Shown here one piece after another: positions 63,532-64,000 of a DNA stretch of 64,000 nucleotides. This DNA comes from JAXLRU01 sp046330935 (GTDB lineage: Bacteria > Actinomycetota > Actinomycetes > Actinomycetales > Kineosporiaceae): NCBI GenBank assembly GCA_046330935.1, contig JAXLRU010000006.1:124001-188000 (forward strand). The letters run 5' to 3'. Under the pieces are notes generated by a model, which did no database searches, was not told where the DNA came from, and saw only the letters and a list, made by a program, of their open reading frames with translations. Position numbers and translations under genes: made by a program. The stretch's first letter is position 1; each line of letters begins with the position of its first letter.

Positions 63532-64000
63532 TCAGAGCAGCTCGACCCGGTCGGCCTGGGGGCCGCGGTCGCTCTGCCGCACGGTGTAGCGCACCCGGTC
63601 GCCGGGCTGCAGCGGCTCACCGTCGGCGACGACCGAGACGTGCACGAACAGGTCGTCCCCGCCGGCGTCGGGGGTGATGAAGCCGAACCCGCGGTCGCCG
63701 TCGAAGCGGGCCACGACGCCCTCGCCGCCGCGCGCCGGGGGGCCGCTGCGTCCGCGTCCGGCGGAGGAGCCGGGCCGCTGCCCGGCGGAGGAGCCGGGCC
63801 GCTGCGCGCCGTGCGAGCCCGGACGCTGACCGCCCTGCGGGCGCGAGCCCGCCGACCGTCGGGCGCCCCCGACCAGGTGCACCTCGCGCGCCTGCGGCCC
63901 GCGGTCGCCGTCGACGGTCTCGAAGGCCACGCGGTCGCCCTCCTCGAGGAAGGTCAGGCCGTCGCGCAGCGCCCGCGCGTGCACGAACACGTCGTCCCCG
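63532..64000 (-). CDS. Protein with two cold-shock domains (5' end outside window)
   Basis: Nucleic-acid-binding protein, at least 156 residues. Two S1-like cold-shock domains flank a linker. The C-terminal domain reads EGVVARFDGDRGFGFITPD, DDLFVHVS and GDRVRYTVRQSDRGPQADRV. The first, cut at the window edge, shows DDVFVHARAL and GDRVAFETVDGDRGPQA. So RNP1/RNP2-type aromatic positions are present in the second and RNP2 in the first. The linker (~40 residues) carries repeats of GQRPGSSAG encoded by near-identical DNA around 63760-63810. A two-domain cold-shock protein differs from the single-domain CspA norm. RNA chaperone activity is inferred. Start not visible. Confidence 0.85.
   Translation of the reverse strand, partial: GDDVFVHARALRDGLTFLEEGDRVAFETVDGDRGPQAREVHLVGGARRSAGSRPQGGQRPGSHGAQRPGSSAGQRPGSSAGRGRSGPPARGGEGVVARFDGDRGFGFITPDAGGDDLFVHVSVVADGEPLQPGDRVRYTVRQSDRGPQADRVELL

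Overview
The window is high-GC, gene-dense DNA with strong third-position G/C bias. It uses many GTG starts, 4-bp ATGA/GTGA gene overlaps, and promoters whose -10 box lies 6-8 nt from the start codon (leaderless mRNAs). Together with the gene content (single-chain SdhC, DUF4245, two-domain PIN-PhoH, cis-prenyltransferase next to a hemolysin III protein and a DUF255 protein), this points to an actinomycete. The order xseA-xseB ... DUF4245 ... fumC ... phoH ... cis-prenyltransferase - hemolysin III - DUF255 recalls the Rv1084-Rv1108 neighbourhood of Mycobacterium tuberculosis as I remember it. The secreted CBM2 protein and the missing mycobacterial lipid genes argue against a mycobacterium. I cannot fix the genus. 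No rRNA, tRNA, CRISPR array, IS element or prophage was seen.

Layout. 1-4.2 kb: tandem paralogous secreted proteins, one full length, one cut by the window edge, and between them a collapsed pseudogene. 4.3-7.8 kb: sdhCAB. 7.9-9.6 kb: an SPFH protein and a PH-domain membrane protein. 9.7-16.7 kb: deoC facing a five-gene overlapping chain, FtsK/EssC-like ATPase - cdd - deoA - two DUF202 proteins. 16.8-21.8 kb: M20 hydrolase, manC, a mannosyltransferase-like GT4 enzyme and a D,D-carboxypeptidase. 21.6-27.5 kb: YihY protein, 2H phosphoesterase, trpS, DeoR regulator, a rhodanese lipoprotein with a CsoR/CstR-type operator, and a secreted CBM2 protein. 27.7-37.2 kb: Gfo/Idh/MocA oxidoreductase, xseAB, DUF4245, PfkB kinase, DUF2079 protein, class I fumarase and a DUF998-like protein. 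37.3-43.3 kb: a second D,D-carboxypeptidase with a very long acidic/proline-rich cytoplasmic arm, an MprF/LysX-like protein, a secreted beta-helix protein and a winged-helix regulator. 43.5-51.9 kb: two paralogous beta-carbonic anhydrases bracketing a small kinase, a methyltransferase, fumC and a giant DabB-DabA fusion. 52-56 kb: two tandem secreted proteins and an FrnE-like oxidoreductase. 56-64 kb: PhoH, a Tat-type secreted protein, cis-prenyltransferase, hemolysin III protein, an unknown protein, a DUF255 protein and a double cold-shock-domain protein.

How the genes work together. sdhCAB plus two unrelated fumarases cover succinate to malate. deoC, deoA and cdd form a pyrimidine deoxynucleoside salvage set. 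manC can supply GDP-mannose to the adjacent glycosyltransferase. The most striking unit is at 46.9-51.9 kb: a 1393-residue NuoL-like/DUF2309 fusion with all four DabA zinc ligands, divergent from a carbonic anhydrase. I infer an energy-coupled inorganic-carbon uptake module. Its promoter has a GAAC-N4-GTTC palindrome, the core of Gram-positive LexA boxes, lying exactly between -35 and -10.

Limits: all calls come from reading the sequence. No alignment, structure prediction or database search was run. Residue numbers are counted by hand and may be off by a few.
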